From contig NZ_JABWGN010000019.1 of the NCBI RefSeq assembly GCF_013363975.1, positions 1-64,000 on the forward strand: DNA of 64,000 bases, read 5' to 3'. The translations under genes and the position numbers were made by a program. The notes under the pieces were generated by a model. It saw only the letters and a list, made by a program, of their open reading frames with translations, was not told the DNA's origin and did not search any database. Shown here in pieces: positions 60,939-64,000 of the stretch. The first letter of the stretch is position 1. Each line of letters starts with the position of its first letter. Source of the DNA: Nonomuraea montanisoli (GTDB lineage: Bacteria > Actinomycetota > Actinomycetes > Streptosporangiales > Streptosporangiaceae).

Positions 60939-62435
60939 ATGAGCGCTCACCCCACGCTCGCACTCGCCGGCGTCAGCAAGTCCTTCGGCGCCGTCCGGGC
61001 GCTGCGGGACGTCTCCATCGAGCTGCACGCCGGGGAGGCGCACGCCCTCGCCGGCGAGAACGGCGCGGGCAAGTCCACGCTCGTCAAGACGCTCGCCGGG
61101 GTCCACCGCCCCGACCAGGGCCGGATCCTGCTCGACGGCGAGCCCGTCGTCTTCACCGGCCCCGCCGACGCCCAGCAGGCCGGCGTCGCCGTCATCTACC
61201 AGGAACCCACCCTCTTCCCCGACCTGTCCGTCGCCGAGAACATCGTCATGGGCCGCCAGCCCCGGCGCTCGCTCGGCCGCATCGACCGCGCCGCCATGCG
61301 CGCGGCCGCCCGCGAGCTGTTCGGCCGCCTCGGCGTCGACCTCGACCCCGGCCGCCCCACGCGCGGACTGTCCATCGCCGACCAGCAGCTCGTCGAGATC
61401 GCCAAGGCGCTCTCCCGCGACGCCCGCGTCCTGGTCATGGACGAGCCGACGGCCGCGCTGTCCGGCGCCGAGGCGGCCCGGCTGTTCTCCGTGGTCGAGG
61501 CGCTGCGCGAGCACGGCTGCGCCGTCCTGTTCATCTCCCACCGGCTCGACGAGATCTTCGCCCTCTGCCAGCGCGTCACCACCCTGCGGGACGGCCAGTG
61601 GATCGCCAGTGAGCTCGTCGCCGGCCTCACCCACGACGACCTGGTGCGCCGCATGGTGGGCCGCGACCTCGGCGCGCTCTACCCCAAGCAGGACGCGGCC
61701 GTCGGCGACGTGGCCCTCAAGGTCGAGCGGCTGACCCGTGAGGGCGTCTTCACCGACGTCTCCTTCGAGGTGCGCCGGGGCGAGATCGTCGCCCTGGCCG
61801 GACTGGTCGGCGCCGGCCGCAGCGAGGTCGCCCGCGCGATCTTCGGCATCGACCGGTGGGACGCCGGCACCGTCACCGTGGACGGCCGCGAGCTGCCGCC
61901 CGGCAGCCCCACCGCCGCCATGGGCGCGGGCCTCGCCCTCGTCCCCGAGGACCGCCGCCAGCAGGGCCTGGTCATGGAGATGTCGATCGAGCGCAACATC
62001 GGCCTGACCGGCCTGCGCTCCCTGCGCCGCGGCGCGACGATCTCGCGGCGGGCCGAGCGCGACCGGGCCGCGGACTGGGCGGCGCGGCTGCGGCTGAAGT
62101 TCGCCCGGCTCGGCGACGGCGTCGGCGTGCTCTCGGGCGGCAACCAGCAGAAGGTCGTGCTCGCCAAGTGGCTGGCCACCGAGCCGTCCGTGCTCATCGT
62201 GGACGAGCCGACGCGCGGCATCGACGTGGGCACCAAGGCCGAGGTCCACCGGCTGCTGTCGGAGCTGGCCGGGCAGGGCATCGCCGTCCTGATGATCTCC
62301 TCCGACCTGCCCGAGGTGCTCGGCATGGCCGACCGGGTGCTCGTCATGCGCGAGGGACGGCTGAGCGCCGAGATCCCGCGCGCCGAGGCCACCGAGGAGA
62401 GCGTGATGAACGCCGCCACGAGGAGGGCCGCATGA
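60939..62435 (+). CDS. CUT2 sugar importer ATPase, two ABC domains (rhamnose)
   Basis: The protein has 498 residues. First domain: GENGAGKST, YQEPTLFPDLS, LSIADQQLVEIAKAL, VMDEPTAAL. Second domain: GLVGAGRSE, VPEDRRQQGLVMEMSIERN, LSGGNQQKVVLAKWL, VDEPTRGIDVGTK; the second Walker A is degenerate, as usual in the RbsA/RhaT group. It energises the two permeases that follow. Its last nine codons (MNAATRRAA and stop) resemble the mini-ORFs after it. Confidence 0.92.
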   Translation: MSAHPTLALAGVSKSFGAVRALRDVSIELHAGEAHALAGENGAGKSTLVKTLAGVHRPDQGRILLDGEPVVFTGPADAQQAGVAVIYQEPTLFPDLSVAENIVMGRQPRRSLGRIDRAAMRAAARELFGRLGVDLDPGRPTRGLSIADQQLVEIAKALSRDARVLVMDEPTAALSGAEAARLFSVVEALREHGCAVLFISHRLDEIFALCQRVTTLRDGQWIASELVAGLTHDDLVRRMVGRDLGALYPKQDAAVGDVALKVERLTREGVFTDVSFEVRRGEIVALAGLVGAGRSEVARAIFGIDRWDAGTVTVDGRELPPGSPTAAMGAGLALVPEDRRQQGLVMEMSIERNIGLTGLRSLRRGATISRRAERDRAADWAARLRLKFARLGDGVGVLSGGNQQKVVLAKWLATEPSVLIVDEPTRGIDVGTKAEVHRLLSELAGQGIAVLMISSDLPEVLGMADRVLVMREGRLSAEIPRAEATEESVMNAATRRAA

Positions 62436-62504
62436 GCGCCGCGAGGAGGGCCGCATGAGCGCCGCGAGGAGGGCCGGATGACCGCCGGGAAGGGGAGCGC
62501 ATGA
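62432..62504 (+). repeat. 23-bp tandem units forming three overlapping mini-ORFs
   Basis: ATG codons at 62432, 62455, 62478 and 62501 are exactly 23 bases apart. The first three open 8-codon ORFs, MSAARRAA, MSAARRAG and MTAGKGSA, each ending in an ATGA overlap with the next ATG. The last overlaps the permease start. Each unit carries its own ribosome site (GAGGAGGG or GGAAGGGGAG). The first ATG overlaps the ATPase stop. Confidence 0.85.
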
Positions 62505-63529
62505 CCGCGACCGCCGCGCCGCCGGGCCGGGAGGTCGGCGCGCGCGGGGCCCGCGCCCTGGTGGACCTCGTCTTCCGCGCCCGCGAGCTGAGCCTGGTCG
62601 CCGCCCTGGCCGTGCTCGTCGCCGTGACCGCCGGGATCAACGGCAACTTCCTGTCCGGCCAGGGCGTCGAGGACATCCTGCTCAACACCGCGATCCTCGC
62701 CCTGCTGGCCGTCGGCCAGTCGGTCGTGGTGATCACCCGCAACATCGACCTGTCGGTCGGCTCCGTGGTCGGGCTGGTCGCGTTCGTCACCGGCGACGTG
62801 CTGGCCCGCGGCGCCGGCCTCGTGCCGGCCGTGCTGCTCGGCGTGGCCGTCGGCGCCGCCTGCGGCCTGGTCAACGGCCTGCTGGTGAGCTTCTGCCGGG
62901 TGCCGGCCCTCGTCGTCACGCTCGGCACGCTGTACGTCATCCAGGGCCTCGACCACTACATCGCCCACGGCCGGCAGATCAACGCCGTGGACCTGCCGCC
63001 CGCCCTGCTCGCGCTGGGCAACGGGGCGGTGCTCGGCGTGCCGTACCTGCCGCTCATCACGCTGGCGGTCATGCTCGCGGTGGGGGCGTACCTGCGCGCC
63101 TACCCGAGCGGTCGGGAGTTCTACGCGATCGGCTCCAGCCCCGAGGCGGCCCGCCTGGCCGGCGTGCCGGTCCGGCGGCGCGTCCTCGCGGCCTACCTGG
63201 TCAGCGGCGGCCTGGCCGGGCTCGGCGGGGTGCTGTGGCTGGCCCGGTTCGGCACGGTCGTCGGCGACTCCGCGAACGGCTGGGAGCTGCTCGTGGTCAG
63301 CGCCGTCGTCGTCGGCGGCGTGGCCATCACCGGCGGGGTCGGCAGCGTGTACGGCGCCGCGCTCGGCGCGCTGCTGCTCACCACGATCGGCAGCGCGCTG
63401 GTCGTGCTCCGGGTCAACCCGTTCTGGCAGCAGGCCATCACCGGCGCGCTGCTGCTGCTGGCCATCAGCGTCGACCGGGTGCTCGCCGTCCGGGTCGCCC
63501 GCCTGCTGCGGAAGGGAGGCCGCCGATGA
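62501..63529 (+). CDS. CUT2 sugar importer, permease 1
   Basis: The protein has 342 residues with 8-10 membrane helices: AVGQSVVVITRNIDLSVGSVVGL, VNGLLVSFCRVPALVVTLGTLYVIQGL and YAIGSSPEAARLAGVPVRR are RbsC/RhaP-type landmarks. Translation is fed through the mini-ORF ladder upstream. Its stop overlaps permease 2 (ATGA). Confidence 0.92.
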   Translation: MTATAAPPGREVGARGARALVDLVFRARELSLVAALAVLVAVTAGINGNFLSGQGVEDILLNTAILALLAVGQSVVVITRNIDLSVGSVVGLVAFVTGDVLARGAGLVPAVLLGVAVGAACGLVNGLLVSFCRVPALVVTLGTLYVIQGLDHYIAHGRQINAVDLPPALLALGNGAVLGVPYLPLITLAVMLAVGAYLRAYPSGREFYAIGSSPEAARLAGVPVRRRVLAAYLVSGGLAGLGGVLWLARFGTVVGDSANGWELLVVSAVVVGGVAITGGVGSVYGAALGALLLTTIGSALVVLRVNPFWQQAITGALLLLAISVDRVLAVRVARLLRKGGRR

Positions 63530-64000
63530 CCCGGGTGCTGCGCTGGGACGTGCTGGTCGGCGCGCTGCTGGTCGCGGTGTTCGCCGCCGGCTCGCTGGGC
63601 GTGCCCGGCTTCGCCACCACCGGAAACCTGTCGTTCGCGCTGGGCGACCTCGGCGAGATCGCGCTCATCGCGCTGGCCATGACCCTGCTCGTGGTGGCCG
63701 CCGAGGTGGACCTGTCGGTCGCCTCCGTGCTGGGCCTGTCCAGCGCGCTGGTCGGCGCCCTGTGGGACGGCGGCATGGCCATCGAGACGATCATCCCGCT
63801 GGTCGTGCTCGTCGGCGCGGTGTGCGGCCTGGTCAACGGGCTGCTCGTGACGCGGCTCGGGCTGCCGTCGCTCGCGGTCACGATCGGCACGCTCGCCCTC
63901 TACCGCGGCCTGGCGTACGTGGTGCTCGGCGACAAGGCCGTCGCCCAGTTCCCGCCCGCCTACACCGCGCTCGCCGTGGACGACGTGCCCGGCACGCCCG
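63526..64000 (+). CDS. CUT2 sugar importer, permease 2 (partial)
   Basis: The first 158 residues are in the window; the gene continues beyond 64,000. AAEVDLSVASVLGLSSALVGALW and VNGLLVTRLGLPSLAVTIGTLALYRGL match the same permease family. The solute-binding protein and the remaining rhamnose genes are expected to the right. Confidence 0.9.
   Translation, partial: MTRVLRWDVLVGALLVAVFAAGSLGVPGFATTGNLSFALGDLGEIALIALAMTLLVVAAEVDLSVASVLGLSSALVGALWDGGMAIETIIPLVVLVGAVCGLVNGLLVTRLGLPSLAVTIGTLALYRGLAYVVLGDKAVAQFPPAYTALAVDDVPGTP

Noticed and set aside
1..64000. tRNA, rRNA and known riboswitches
   Set aside because: No stretch was recognised by eye as a tRNA arm set, rRNA or riboswitch core; a covariance-model scan would be needed to exclude them.

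Overview
This is about 64 kb of very high-GC DNA with strong G/C at third codon positions, GTG/TTG starts, many 1-4 base gene overlaps, leaderless-type promoters, an actinobacterial integration-host-factor homologue and two sugar ABC importers that lack their own ATPase. This fits a filamentous actinomycete, probably of the Streptosporangiaceae/Nonomuraea kind; the genus is an inference.

Layout. (1) 1-13,080 is an accessory island of visibly lower GC. It has an IS481-type transposase tail that truncates a secreted-protein gene, a GMC-oxidoreductase pseudogene, a PLP aminotransferase, an exported membrane protein, an unknown protein, a probable PD-(D/E)XK (DUF4365-like) protein with no canonical start codon, an aldehyde dehydrogenase, a UbiA-like membrane protein, a DUF1653 protein and a YbdK-type carboxylate-amine ligase. 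It ends beside a decayed fragment of the helicase gene that lies intact at 18.6-21.1 kb. (2) 13.1-18.6 kb is a ROK regulator divergent from a CUT1 importer and a GH29 alpha-L-fucosidase. (3) 18.6-29.4 kb holds a DExH helicase with a 71-bp tandem repeat upstream, a GNAT acetyltransferase, an acyltransferase-3 protein, a two-component pair, an IHF homologue and a second ROK gene divergent from an MFS exporter. (4) 29.8-39.7 kb is the most striking locus: LacI regulator, two CUT1 permeases, a solute-binding lipoprotein, four different ADP-ribosylglycohydrolase-fold proteins and ribokinase, nearly all joined by 4-base stop/start overlaps under two GTAAACGTTTAC-like operators. It reads as an import, riboside cleavage and ribose phosphorylation pathway. 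(5) 39.7-50.4 kb holds a polysaccharide deacetylase, an OMP-decarboxylase homologue with Arg in place of the catalytic Lys, two TnpB elements (one beside an enolase-superfamily fragment, one splitting an ABC exporter from its two-component system), DUF and HAD proteins. (6) 50.4-58.4 kb holds a secreted GH71-like glucanase, HxlR regulator, F420-type reductase, endonuclease V, TauE/SafE permease, and a glutamine amidotransferase - FolD - cyclodeaminase set in which FolD has lost its cyclohydrolase lysine. (7) 58.4-64 kb is a rhamnose locus: LacI and rhamnulokinase divergent from a CUT2 importer. The ATPase is followed by a ladder of three overlapping 8-codon mini-ORFs leading into the first permease; the second permease runs off the end.

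How it works together. Three sugar loci (fucoside, putative riboside, rhamnose) each pair a local repressor with an importer and the first intracellular enzyme. Both CUT1 systems presumably borrow a shared MsiK-type ATPase encoded elsewhere. Function calls rest on reading motifs by eye; no database searches were run.
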